This document shows, one piece after another, positions 13,864 to 27,102 of a DNA stretch of 64,000 nucleotides. The stretch comes from Drosophila persimilis (taxonomy: Eukaryota > Arthropoda > Insecta > Diptera > Drosophilidae), in NCBI RefSeq assembly GCF_003286085.1, contig NW_020825288.1:8556001-8620000 (forward strand), read 5' to 3'. The notes below the pieces were generated by a model that did not search any database, was not told the DNA's origin, and saw only the letters and a program-made list of their open reading frames with translations. Both the position numbers and the translations under genes were made by a program. Positions within the stretch are counted from its first letter, which is position 1; every line of letters starts with the position of its first letter.

Positions 13864-16800
13864 CACTTTGTGAACGAGTATGTGTGTGCCTCTGTATGTG
13901 GCAGTGGCACGAATGACAGACGCGCAGGCAGCCGTGCAAACCACTTTGGCGGCAATGCGTTGGCCTGTCCCCACCACCGCACTCGCTCTCTTGCGCTGCA
14001 ACGCATAATAAAAAATTTTAAAATTTATTACATGTCTCCAGCCAATATTTCACTTTGACATGCAATGTCGCGAAATGAAGCTGTCCAGTTGTGGCGGCTG
14101 TTACTGGTACTCCTCCTACTTCTCCTCCTCGGGGCTTCTCTCCCTCTCCTGCCTGAAGTAAATTTGCTTGCACTACCACTCGGAAATGAAGTGAGGAACA
14201 TTTTTGCGTCCGCAGATGCTTCGACTGCCAATTAAAATTACCGAAGCCGCAGCCGTGCGGCTCAATGGTAAGTGTGTCCCATGCCCTGTAGAGACAATCA
14301 ATATTTCCGATCTCTTCTTTTAATTAATTTCCATGCATCTGACATGGAAAATTTTGCAACCTTTTGGCTGTGGCACATCGATGAAAGCCGTGTATTAGCC
14401 CGTCTGAGGCAGCATTCTTCGTCTTCGAGTGTGTCGCGATGGGTTGACGTTGCCTCCAATTTGATGCGTGCGCAAATGAAAAGGAAATGTTATCGTTTAA
14501 TTTTATTTCCGCCATTGGCAGCGTTGTATAATAACTGCAAGCAACAGAAGGAGAACAGCGGAGAGCAGAACAGAACAGAACGGAACAGAATGAGGACAAT
14601 GCTCCGATTCGCTGTCAAGGTAGAGGCATGTAGAGTTCCAGCTCCGTCGTGGAACGCACATAAGTAGGTCCTGAACGGCGCAAAAATGGCATCGCGTCCA
14701 AACATAATTAAAGACAAACAACTGCACGCAGCCTCGACGATGTGCCTCGTCATGTTGCCGTATCCGGAGCCTTCGCCGTTGCAGGGGCAACGATAAACGC
14801 ACGAAAGCAAATAAAGGCAATGGACGGATCGAAGCACATACATAACTCACACACACATACATACTCGTGCACAGGGATAAGTATTCCCTCGTAGATGAGA
14901 TTTTCATGCCACACACGCACCGAACTCTTGACGCTGCACTGCCAGCGACAGTATCCTTGGCAGCCAGCCACATGGGGCATAGGGGCAGGCACCAGCACCA
15001 ACACCAACACCGTCCGGCTCTCGCCTGAAAATATGGTTAAATAAAAGCCGAAAAACGAAAAACGAGAAAACGGTAACCAAAAGTGTTGCGGCGTATTTTT
15101 ATGTAATTAATTTTCCTGAGGCCAGAGCCAGAGGAGCGGTGGAATGTGGTTCAATTAAGAGTTGCAGCTACAGATATGGGCACAAATTGAGTGCGATGTT
15201 TAAAAGTACAGAAAGATCCTCAAGAAAGTATTTTACAGAAAAATCGAATGGTTTTCACCTTATCGAACCAATTTTCTTTGTTGATTTCCTTCATCTCGTG
15301 CATCTGGTGATTGAGATTCACGCAATTGCGACATGCTCACACGCACATTTTCATTATCTTGTTGGATTGGTTCGTCTGGTTGGTTTTTACTGGTCTACTA
15401 TTTCGCATTTTTCATGCTGATTTAATCAAATAATAAATTAATAAAATACGGCAAAACACACCTGGCGGAATTTACACCTAGCTTTCTGCTGGCAGCGACC
15501 TCGACATCACTCCCCCATTTCGCCCAGCAATTGATGACACTGCGAATGTGTGACGATGCTGCGGCGGCACAACTTGCCAACTCGTGCTGCTTGCAACCTC
15601 CTTGTTTCTCATTGGACCAGCGGGGGCAAAAATTTTGTACATCATTTTACTTTCATTATGGCTTAACCTTGCAGTTTGATACCCGCCTGCATCTGCCCCG
15701 TGTACTCGCCCTGCTCCTTCTGATGCTCCCTGCTTCGCTGCCACTCCCTGATGGGCTTGTGTGCAGCAAAAGGGAAAACATTGCGTGGGCCTGGACTGTG
15801 GGGCAGCATGTAGTGTGGACTTCCGCTCGCTCGGGCAGCAAAACGAGCAGAAGTTGCTGTTCAATTTTCCATTTTCCATTTTTAGCTGCCAGTCGTTACC
15901 GTTGCCTTTGCCAGAGTGAGAGAGAGAGAGCGAGCAGAAAAAGTGCTGAGGAGAGCGCCCAGCTACATGTAAGATAATGGCAAACATCGAGGAGAATGAG
16001 CTACCGTGTGAGGGAGCTATGTATGTGTATGAATGTATGTCCGTTGAAAGCCATGCAAAAACTGTAAGCAAACAGAATGCGGCTAAACACAAACACCTTT
16101 GAGGCGATGCACACACGCATGCAATGGCAAACCGAGGCAAGGCGAGGGAGAAAGACGAAAGAGAGAGATAGACCTATTGCATTGGGGGGTACACTCATAC
16201 TCATGCCTGTGTATCGGTGTGTGTTTATAGAAGTCAGGTACAGGTATAGGTACACATTACAACCGCGCACACACACAGAAAAAAACACTTTGCGCGCCCC
16301 CAATACATAGCCCGAACTTGTGAATCCCCCATCGGCCACGCCAAGCCTCCGCCGCCCCAGAGAGCCGAACGCAAAACGCTCAAAGAGGAAACAAGTGAGA
16401 AAACTAAAGTCGGTATTCAGACTTCAAGATACCCGCTATCCAATATATCATCCGGCAATAAGAAGAAATGACAAATTCTAATTGCTTTCGTGGATAACTG
16501 ATTGCCTATTCTGAATCTTGGCCATGTAGTCTGTACCCATATGCCACAAATTTTAGCCTTAACTTGTGGCGACATAGCCACAATACTTTGGTGGACCTTA
16601 ATGTTTTAAATTTGCGAACAGATCTATAGAACTTACATTATCTAAAGCGTCTGAAACTATTCCAAAAATATCAATAAAACATATACACCCCTGTTCTCTA
16701 CGACTACCGTGTAGAAATATCCATGAGACTTGTCCTCCTTATCCCTTGCCCGCTTCTTTCTGTACCCTCCCTCCACATTTCCCTCTTGTGGAACTGTGCC

Positions 16801-16978
16801 AGCAAAACATAATTAATATGCAATTTTTTTTTGTGTTTTTTCCCCTGCTTTTACATTTCTTTTGCAAACATTTTGCTCTTGCTCTGTTTCATAGTTTGAA
16901 TTTCCAAAGGTTCCGGCGCCACCCCCACAGCCGTATCCCTCTCTGCTTTCTCTTTGTCGGCCATCTTGCTGATGCATT

Positions 16979-16982
<4 letters not shown>

Positions 16983-17010
<28 letters not shown>
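16983..17010. repeat. (TG)14 microsatellite
   Basis: Uninterrupted TG tract of 28 bases, among the longest in the window. Confidence 0.9.
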
Positions 17011-17657
17011 ATTGAATGGGTGGGGAAGCATTTCTGTTTGTGTTTATATTTATGCTACAATGCATTCAGCATAACTCAAACATGCTTAAAAAAGCTCGAG
17101 AGTTTGGTTTGATTTTCAATCAATTCCTGGCCCAGTAAGAGAAAGGAATGCTGAAGGAGGGGCTAGTGGCGCAAAAAAGAGATGAAGAGGTCAGGCCGAC
17201 AGAGAAAGTGTGCGAGGGAAGCGAAACGGAAAATCCATAATGGGATATGCAATATGGTATGCAGTGCACACTATCCTTAATGACTTATCAACGTTGATGA
17301 TGGCTAATAATTCATTAAAATAGCAAAACTGAACATTTCTCAAAGCAAATTTGTTTATTGACATTAGCAGAAAGGAAATAAAATAAGAAAATCTGCATGA
17401 TCTCATACGAGTAGGTCAAAGGAATATTCACCTCTTAAAAGTACACCGAATGTCATAAATTGCGCTGGAAATCGTATATTAAATCAATGAGCGTCTTAAA
17501 TCATTGAACACTGAATTTATGATGGCTTTTCCTGCTATGCTTTCCCCCTCGCCGCCTTCCATTGTTCGAGATAAACAAAAAAAATCACTGCATTCGCCAA
17601 GGCGCTGAACGCAAATTAAAGGCAAACATAAAGCGCTTTGTATGGGCGATGCTGCCG

Positions 17658-18040
17658 CTGCTGCTGCTGCTGCTGCTGCTGCTCTTCTGCCCCCGATGGA
17701 GGTTGCATGTGGACGCAGGCTGCATAAGCGCTGCAAACATACGCGTACAACAAAGTCAACAACGGGCCATGCTGCAGATGCAGATGCAGCGCCAGTCGCA
17801 ACATGGCAGCAGCAGCAGCAGCAGCAGTAGCAGCAACAGCAACAAGAAGAACAAACATTGGCGCGGTTGGACGTGTGGTCCCGAGTGGATCCCAATACCA
17901 ACAGCGGCCCACGACGGAGGGAAGAACAGGATGTGCAAATAAAGTTGCGAACACCAACGTCAGCAATGTCAGCGTCAACAGTGGCAGCAACAGAAACAGC
18001 AGCAGCAGCGGCAGCGGCAGGGGCAGCGGCAGCAGCAATA
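17658..18040. repeat. cluster of CTG/CAG trinucleotide tracts
   Basis: (CTG)8 at 17658-17681, (CAG)7 with an imperfect extension at 17807-17845, and CAGCAG/CGGCAG runs at about 17983-18037 lie within 400 bases. All frames across it give Ala, Cys, Leu or Gln runs on both strands. I see no flanking protein-like sequence, so it is treated as non-coding repeat DNA rather than a polyglutamine exon. Confidence 0.65.
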
Positions 18041-20492
18041 CTGACCTTTGCACTTTGGTGCACAGCGATTGGCTATGCCACACAGATATACACTGCAGCA
18101 GCATCTACAGATGTGCAGCAGAACCATCAGTTGAGGAACAACTATAACAATAACTTATAATTTTTATTGATAAAGCCATAAATAAAGCAGGAAATCGATA
18201 AAGGAGAAGGCGACGGCGACGGCGACACTGACAGAAGTTCGAAATGCAACCCATATGCGTATGTCGTACATAATCAAAAGATTAGAAGCTGCAGCTACTG
18301 CTACTGCTGCTGTCTGGGAAGGGCTGCCACTAACACTGCTACCGGGGCTGCCAACTTGCTGGCCATAAAATGTGCCACAAGAACAAAATGAACAAGCAGC
18401 AGCGCTGCTCCACTTGGACAGGCATCAAGAAAAATGCAAAAGGAAGCTGATGCTCCCTTTGAGCTGCTTGGCGTGTGCGTCAGAGTCTGCGTCTGCCACA
18501 AACTGATGCAGCAATAAAATTTGAAACAATAAAAGATGCAACCAGCCAAAAGGAGCAGAGCAGAGTTGGAGCCAGAGAGTAGGAGACGGCCAAAAGTTAC
18601 CAAAGCAGCAAGTGGAAATTGCTGAATGAAGACGCAAATGGGGGCAGGCGTGAGAGGCAGAGCCGAAGATGAGGCAAGCTGAGAATGTGACAGCAGCAGG
18701 GTGTCCCAACGCAATGGCATCCCCCTAAGCAAGACATAACACACACACATACACACACACGCATACTAGCATACTTATAGACACGGAGTAGCGACACCAA
18801 TACACGAACACGCGCAAGGAGCAGCCACTTTTCCGGTTTCCATGGAAGGCGCTGCCAAATGTTGCATTTATTTTGTGAGTTTCCGCTTGCCTGACTGCAT
18901 CCCTGGCTGCCCTCGCTGCCCCGGCAGCCCTGGCTGGACTCCTCGGTTGCCTGCCACTGCCACCAGACGGAACAAAGAAAAAGCATTGCTTACATGGCTG
19001 TAAATGCCCAGCCACATGGTGCCCACTCTGACCAACACTTGCACTTGCCCCCGAGTTAGTTATGGTGCAAGTGTGGCACACAAAACTCTTCCAATAGTTG
19101 CGGATGCAGTTGCAGCTGCATTTTAGAAGTTCATAACTGAAGGATGGGCCAGTGAGAAATATGAATGCATTCACTTGAAATGCGTAATACGGAATCGAAT
19201 GTGGAGTAAAGCTTTTGATTGAAGAAGAGCAATAAACGTCGCTCTTCGAAAAGTCAGCTCTGAGATCCCCAACCAGTTGACTGTTTTTGAAGTTTTCGCT
19301 TGACACAGTCACAGCCAACAGTAAATGGCCAAGAAGGGACAGACAGCGACAGACAGCAAAAGCAGCCAGAAAGAAGCAGAACTAGAGCAATTGTTTGGCC
19401 ACGTGTCCGCCTAGCTAAGTAAATAGCTGCCCCCGAAAGTCGGGTTAAATTTTGGCGCAGTTCAACCAAGTTGTGGCGCAGCAGCATATTGTGCCAAAGT
19501 TATGCTGATGGCCTTCTCCCCACAACACACCCACTCAGCCATGGGATGCCAGGCCACTTTCCCCAATCCGGGCACAAGGACTCTTTCCACAAGTTCATCA
19601 AATGCTGCGCCTTGACCCTGAGGATGACTGCGACACTTGACGACTCCTTTCCACTTCCTCCCCCAATCCCAATCGCAATCGCAATCCACAGTCCACACTT
19701 GGTCCGTAATCGCTTTCTGCACTTAATTTGCGCCGCCTTAACTCCCTGCTGGGGAAGAGACAATTACAGTAAGTGTCCGAAATGCGTTGGGGCACACACA
19801 GGACACGAAGAGGGGGTGCCCATCTATTATACCACCTACCCACCCACAGCCCACGCTGTCCCTGGGTGCCCCTCTTAAGTAGCAGCACATTCTGCCCAAA
19901 TTCCAGGCCGCTGGCTTAACCCTTCGCAGTGGTCGAAGCCCACACTTCAGACGCCTCAACCACATGTGTTTTGCTTTGCCAAAGGAACTTTCTCCATGCT
20001 CCCTCCACGAGAACAAGTATTTGGAGCGGCTGTTCTTTTTCGCTCCCCCCCCAACGGAGAGAGCGCCTCGTAGCTCTCACTAACTTAACTGGCAGCATCT
20101 GGACCAAATGACTTTGTTAAGAGTTTTCGTTGCGCAATTTTCTTGATTTTTTCCCCTGCCCAACCAAAAGGACAATGGCTGGCAAGATGACGAATAAAAG
20201 TGTCACTTTCTATGGCAATTTCATAATTGCATAAGTGTGCAAATGGTCAAGTGTCTTTGCAATAGTTTTCGTGTGTATGTGTTTGTCTGTGTGTAGACGA
20301 CGTGTGTCGCCCAGCATAAATTTTTATTTAGTAGCGCATTTGCTAGACTTTTCCCGAAAGTTACTGACAAAGTGAAGTTTTAGCTGCAGCCAGAAGCAGC
20401 AGCAGGACCAACAGGCGCACTCACATGTAGACCGGACAGGACTCTCACTAACACATTTTGTGGTCAATGCCATACATTTTCTTCCCTGCCAT

Positions 20493-20512
20493 CCCATCCC
20501 ATCCCATCCCAT
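20493..20512. repeat. (CCCAT)4 repeat
   Basis: Four exact pentamers. Confidence 0.9.
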
Positions 20513-21295
20513 TCGCCCACAGACTAAGCCCGAGGAGCCACACGACTGTATCCTTAAGTTTTTCCCCCACTGTGCCCCATCTTTCAAGGCAGGCAGGCGG
20601 CAAAGTGTTGGAAAGTTTGCATGTGAGCGAAGGTGGGTTTTCTTCTTCTTCTGTTCTATGGTGTCTCTAAAGTTGTCTACAATTATTATGCCTTTTCCTG
20701 CGACGGTTTTTCAATTAACCCCCCAGTCGGTTGGAGACACCAACTCGTACGAGGTTATCTCTGGCAATTAAGCAAATGGCAAGACCTGCTTCAGGCCATG
20801 CTCTTGGCCATGCGCATGATATTCGATGTCAAACAGTTTGTCGCTGTGCATTAATTGCCAATGGCAGGTGGGAGACGACTCACCCACCGCCGACACCGCA
20901 ATCAAAGATGGAAACGCGATCGGTGATGCGGTTCGTCGGCGATGGATGACATTAATTGATCCCTTTGGCCAACACTTATGAAATATTTCTGCTTCAGACG
21001 GCAGAAGGCAAGCGCCAAAAATCCATTTGAAAATGCAAACAGTTTTCCAAAATGTCCACGACACGAAATACCAAGTCAAATTGCAATTAACACTGCTTCT
21101 CCTCTCTCGATGGGTGTGTGTCCTTTTTTTCCTCTGACCAAACTTCAAAAGTGTCCACTCATCGTCAAAGGACTTTGAGGACCTCGCGCTCTGGCGCCTG
21201 TTAACGCTGAAAGCGATAAGGCAATTAGAAAATACATCGCTGATGCTGCCCACGCAGGTGCACCAAAAAACGGGCAACAAAACATTCAGGTCCCA

Positions 21296-21325
21296 TCGCA
21301 TCGCATCGCATCGCGTCGCATCGCA
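21296..21325. repeat. (TCGCA)6 repeat
   Basis: Six pentamers, one with a single change (TCGCG). Confidence 0.9.
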
Positions 21326-22689
21326 TAGCCATCCTTTACATCAGACGTCGCTGCCTGCCTGCTGGCTGGCTGGTGTCAATTATTTGGAATTTTTTGCCAA
21401 TATGCCGCAGCTTGGCATGACGGCCAGGAGGCGACCGCCTAATGGGCCACTTCCAACAGCTAGAGATGGCCTGCAACAGGGGGCCACCCGAAACCGACCC
21501 AGCCCCCAGCACCCAGCACCCAGCGCTCTTCTCTGCTCTGGTCATGGCCATGTTGGCCATTAAACTTTGCTCCTTCCTGCTGCCACTGCCGCTGCCGCTT
21601 TCTTCTTTCAAATGTTTATTTTATTTTTTCATGCCGTTTGCCGTTTGTCTTTCCCGGAAAAGTTGGTGTTTTGTTTAGAGATGAATATGCAAATATTTTG
21701 CTGAAAGAAGAACCAACAAAAAACGCCTCACAGCAGTGCGGGAACTGCTGGAGAGGGTGAGGGGGGAGGTGTAGGAGGCACAGCCATTTTGTGGCCAGGA
21801 TGTGATGCCGCAGGACGCGCATCATTTCCGCTTAAAATGCAGCACAATTTGCCGTAAAAAGGTTTTTCCACGATACTCCCGCAGTCCCAGCCCTGCTCCA
21901 GTCCCGATTCGACCGAATTGCTGAGGAGAAAAAAAACTAAGCTGGACCCGCTCTCGGATACGTCTCTCAAACATAATGACAACTACTACGTATAGTGGGT
22001 GGAGTTTAGCCAGGAGCAGGGGAGTGGGAGGGGAGATCTGCACTTCCTGCATTGGCCATTTAATATGCAGCGCATCATTAAACTGAAAATCAATAGGATT
22101 GCAAAATATTTCAATTTGGATCGGCTACGTCTTCGAAAACGGAGTCCCAGTTGCAGTCCTACACGACCTGCGACTCGTGTGCTTTTATGACCTCCAGAAT
22201 TGAAGTGCTGACCAAGCGCTTTGGCTGCTCCTCCGCTGTGGCACCTTCTGCTCAACTTTTCGGCCAATCCAGGCCCGGGGCAACTGCTCCTGCTCCTGCT
22301 CCTGTTGTTGCTGCTATACTCTTACTCGTAGCTGTTGGCGGCGAATTAAATGGGCGCTTTGAATTTTTTACGATGCGCACTAAAAATCCAATTTAATGAA
22401 CATTTAAGAGACACACTCAGCGGACGCGACGCGCCAAGACGAGACGTCCTGTAGCGTCGGCAGCAGCACGTAAGCAGGCATTACGATAACGTATACGTAA
22501 CGTGAGCGGCAGCTACAGAATGCTCCTCTCCTTCCAATCAGGCAACCAGGCAACCAGCCACCCAGCAAAAAGGGCTGCTGCCACAACCATATCCTTTTTA
22601 ATGTAATTGCTTTTTTAAGAAGTGCGGCGGCTGCCGTTGCTCTTGCTACTGCTTCTGCTTCTGACGATGATGCTGCCATCTAAGACACA

Positions 22690-22710
22690 CCCACACCCAC
22701 ACCCACACCC
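22690..22710. repeat. CCCACA hexamer repeat
   Basis: Three exact hexamers plus a partial one. Confidence 0.8.
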
Positions 22711-25700
22711 CCACAAGGCCGCTTAAATCAGACACACACACACATGCATTCGAGGCAAAGAAAACAACTAATGGAATTTCAGCAGAAGAATCGACTAAAG
22801 GGTACCCAAGCTGCCAAGACCCACGATCGGATGAATCTAATCATTTCAATATCTGCTAGTTTGCAGAGAGAATATCTGATCAAATATTAAAAGAATATTT
22901 ACATGTATGGGAGAGATGTCTAGAATACCCATTCCTCTATTTCGAGAGGTACGAAATACCATCACAGAAAAGTTTTGATAATGATTATGAAAATGGAAAT
23001 GAATGGAAGCCACTGCTCCACTTATGACCCTCCTGCAGCAATTGCAGGCATTTAGCCGCTATTCCCTATACGTTTCCTTGGGGGCATGGAGCTTCCATCA
23101 ACGCATGTGAGAGATGCTGGCCTTGACGTCACGTCCAATAATTATGGGAAGCCCTGGCGCTTCAAATTATCAGTGAATGCCATTGGCAATTAGGAGGCAA
23201 AGCTGCCTGAAACTGGCTTCCTTTTGTCGTACTGTTCGGTTCCGACACTTGACATTTAAAAAGTTGTGCACTTTGAGTGCGGTCAAATTATGTGGGTAAC
23301 CGAACCAAATTGAACCGCAAATTGTATTTGCCCAGCAAGGTGGTGCTGCAGGGTGGTGTTGGGCATGTAGTTCGTAAAGTCAAAGGTCGGAAATAGGCCA
23401 GTCAATTAGCAGTTGCCGTTGCCGCTGAAATTTCCATTACTTGCCTACTACTCGTATCTGGTGTAACTAGAAGCCACCTTCTGAAATAAGATAGAATAAA
23501 ACGGAAATTGCAACTTTGTCACAGAAAACTCTGCAGCACTGCACTGCACAGCACAGCTGCAGTCCTGAATGTATCTGCATGCAAATATGCAAAGCCTTCG
23601 GGCGGGGAGGGGGAGGAGAAAGCTGCTAAGCAAATGGCATCTGTGTGTACCTTTCACGGGTTGTCAATGTGCTTACCTCTGAAACGAAACGAAATTAAGG
23701 CTTAAGTCGGAGCCCGCCCTGACCCAGTCAGGACCCCAGTCGCCTGGGGGCATGTTCTGCTGTAAATATCACAGCAGATAACAAACCATAATACATAGTA
23801 GAGGTTCTCAATTCCTGACTCATCAACGCACAGGATTTAGTTGTTTTTTAATATAATTTACAATTCCACTCCACTTAACCATTATCCATTATCTGACGCT
23901 CGTGCCGCTTTATAATTTACACAAAAGCCTCACACCCAACAGCACACCCAAGCACACACATATATGTTATACACAAATCGATGGCCCCCTTTCTCTGCCA
24001 GTAACAATGGCGAAATTAGCATGAGTTACTTTGTATATCCTTTGCGCAAATTTTGACACGTGCAGCCGACAATCCCAGGGTTGCCATTGATACAACACCC
24101 CGCAGGACTCGCTTTGCGGACCCCCCACCATTTCATTCCATTACCAACTCGGTTCGTCAGGAATATCCACACACATACACACTCAAACACGTGACGACCG
24201 ATGCCAAGACGAAGACATGAAGACATGAAAGGACACCTTTGGGAGCGCCGAGGCTGTAGATACCCTTCCAAAGCTGTTGTTTCTGCATAATATAGTAGAT
24301 AGAGGATATGGATGCAGTTTGGGATGCATCCTTGATTTGCCAGCAGCAAGAATGGAGATAGATTCAAAGCTTAAGGTCTATTTATCATAGATAAAGATAA
24401 ACATAGGTATATAGAGAGATATAGAACAAAGATCATAGATATACAGGTCTATCATCTACTGTGCATTCTCTATAGACTCGGAATTTCTCTCTCTGCGTTG
24501 TAAATATCTTTGGAAAACCGTGATACCCTCTCAAATAACAAGCATGACGCGCGCAGGCCACCACATATCCTTGCGGTTCTCTCTCTCTCTCCTTCTTTTT
24601 CGCACACTCACACAGTGTCTTTGTACTTTCCTTTGCGGCCCTGTGTGTGTGTGTGCTTGTGTAATTTAAAACTTCGTAATGTACACTTTTGCCGGAGGCA
24701 TTCTACTCACAATACACATGTAAACAGCACCTTCACACGCACACAGTCCCAATCGCGGTGAGGCAGGAACGGGCCCCATTTGGTGGCAGGAGGATGTGGG
24801 TAGGCCCTGCGCTGGCCCCGCCCCGCCCCACTGTCCCTGTCTCTGTATACAAAGTGTCAGCTAACGGTTAAGCTTTGCTTACCGAAAAATGAGAGACAGC
24901 TCAGACACAGAACCAGCTCGGGCCAAAAGTAAACTGTACAGATTTCACCTCTTTATCATCGAGCACTTGGCAGGGCCTGCACTGTGCGAAAGCCACACTT
25001 TTTCCTTTCCGCCATAGCCCCTCTTGAGATCTACAAGCGGTCTACCTTTTGGCGCAGTGTATTGAACCCTTCGCTGAAAGCTTCTTCAGCACTTGCATGC
25101 TGGAAAAGTGTCGATTTCATTGACTGCGCCTCCCTGACGCTTAGTCAAACACTGGTAGCGACATCGACACCGGAGCCCAAACGGCTATACGACCCCTAGG
25201 CCCCTGGACATATATTCCTGCCACCCTTCTGGAAAAAATCCTCCCTCCACCACCGCAGGCTCAGCTCGTCCTGAAAGCTAAGTGACGGCAAATATTCAAA
25301 TATGTTTTTGATGTGATTTGTTGCCTTTCCCACTCAATTTGGAGCGACACTTTTGGGCCGCTCTCTGCTCTGTAGTTGGTGTCCTGTCCTCCTCCAGGAA
25401 CTGCCGTGTCGCATTCGTCTTTATTGTTGCCTCTGTCGTCAGCGGCAACACTCCAAGAGCCACCGCACCGCCATTAGCGGCTGCAGCAACCACAACACAA
25501 CAGGCATGGAGAGCAGAGCACTTTGAAATCGAAGACATTTTGTTAGCCCCACGGCCACGAGTGAGCTGAGTGTTGCTTTTCACTTTTCACTTTTCGCCTT
25601 TCTCCACCTAACCGTAAATTGCCAACAGGATATGCCGCGGTTCGCCCTCGTTGTATTATTATATGTACTCCATTTTTATTTGTCTATCGATGCCCGCTCT

Positions 25701-27073
25701 TGCTCCTGCTCCTGGCAGACAACACAACGGACTCGGGTTCTATTCCTGGGGCATTGTCAGAGGGAAGCTCTGTCATTGCCTGTGTCGTTTTTTGTGGTTC
25801 TTTTCCCGGTTCGGTTTGTGTTTTTCTTCTGGTGTTTCAAAGTGTTTGTTTTTTACAACTTTTTCGTAGAACAACCGCTCTCTTGCTGGTTTTTAATTTG
25901 CACGCCACAATTGCCATGGCCACCCTGAAATGCAGCGGCCGCAATTAATTACGGCGCTGATATCATGCCACACTGCCGCAGTACCACTGGCACTGCCACT
26001 GGCAATGGCAAGAGGCAAGAGGCAAGAGGCAGGGCAGGGGCCGCTGCTGCGATAAAACTTTGGCGAATGTAATTTTAACAAAACCGCATCGCCGCCTGCT
26101 CAAGACAAGACAGTCAACGCGAAGCCCTCGCAAAACCCCAAAACCCCAAAAACCCCAGGCCGACCCCAATGTAACATCTTGGCTAAATCAGCGCTAGTTA
26201 GTTTTAATTATAGCAATCGGGAACATGCAATTTCCGGCCAAATGCAATTCGATTCATGTCGATCCAAATGGGGGAAAGCGGCCACGGCAGCCGCTTGCAA
26301 ACGGATTGAATGGATGTTTGAATGGATGGATGCCTTCTGTGATGAATGGTTGTGTTCGCCAGCGGAAAGGGACAGTCTCTAAGATCCCAAAATGACAAAG
26401 CTTTTGTGTTCGTGCATGCGGTCGAGTTGGGAAAATGCATACCATACTCAAATGAACGGCGTTAAGTATGGATTATAGATATGGACGGAAACAAAGGGAA
26501 TCGGGGAAGTCCTTTGTGCCTTTAATATTATATAGTAGTATAACATGGGGGGGGGAGCACTGATTTTAAGCTGCTGTCCAACCTAAAATGCTCAGTTGGC
26601 AGCCCTAAGTCGATCCGGTCAGCTGCGAGAGGAAAGTGGAGCTGCCATCAATTTCAATTCGCGTGGTACGCAAGCGGTTGGCAGCTCTCGGTCCCCGATT
26701 TGACAGACCGGGCTGAAATCCTTTGGCACGTCAATATGCCAGCAATGCGATTTGTGGGTTCGAGTGAGAGTGTGTGGTCAACACCCAAGCCCAGAGTGGG
26801 CTTAAAGCACGGCCAGCTAATACACCTTTACAATACTTTATGACCCGACTCTACGCAGGCCAGCTTAGGACCCTGAGCTCTGGGTCTGGACGGGATACTG
26901 GGAATTGGAGCTACTTCTAATGGCTGGGGGTAGAGCAGAGCTTAATGTGCTTGCAGCTCCAGTTGCCGTTTGCTGTTCGGCGTTTGCAGTTTATGTATTT
27001 ATTAGTGCCGTTTCACAATGCTGCCACTAAATCTATCTACGTGCCTCTAAGCGACTACCAGCAGGAGCAGCTC

Positions 27074-27102
27074 AGAGAGAGAGAGAGCGAGAGAGAGAGA
27101 GA
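27074..27102. repeat. (GA)n tract, GAGA-factor-type cluster
   Basis: GA dinucleotides interrupted once by C. Such tracts bind the fly GAGA factor (Trl); binding here is not shown. Confidence 0.85.

Larger units (their letters stand above)
12001..17600. other. non-coding region, no gene seen
   Basis: Contains a dense homeodomain-type AT cluster at about 12896-12955, a T22 run (13201-13222), (CAA)6 (13846-13863) and (TG)14 (16983-17010). A moderately AT-rich block at about 16408-16710 looks like a degraded interspersed repeat. It contains AAGATACCCGCTATCC and TTGTGGCGACATAGCCACAA. Confidence 0.55.
18041..26500. other. non-coding region, no gene seen
   Basis: Mainly GC-moderate DNA with short overlapping frames of biased composition on both strands. 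Holds (CCCAT)4 (20493-20512), (TCGCA)6 (21296-21325) and (CCCACA)n (22690-22710). There are AT-rich islands with GATA-like repeats near 24370-24450 and several TTTTCC/GGAAAA words. Nothing resembles a conserved protein or a structural RNA. Confidence 0.55.

Noticed and set aside
17479..18063. 194-codon minus-strand frame with Ala and Cys runs
   Set aside because: It is produced by the CTG/CAG tracts; composition outside the repeats is arbitrary and equal frames exist on the other strand.
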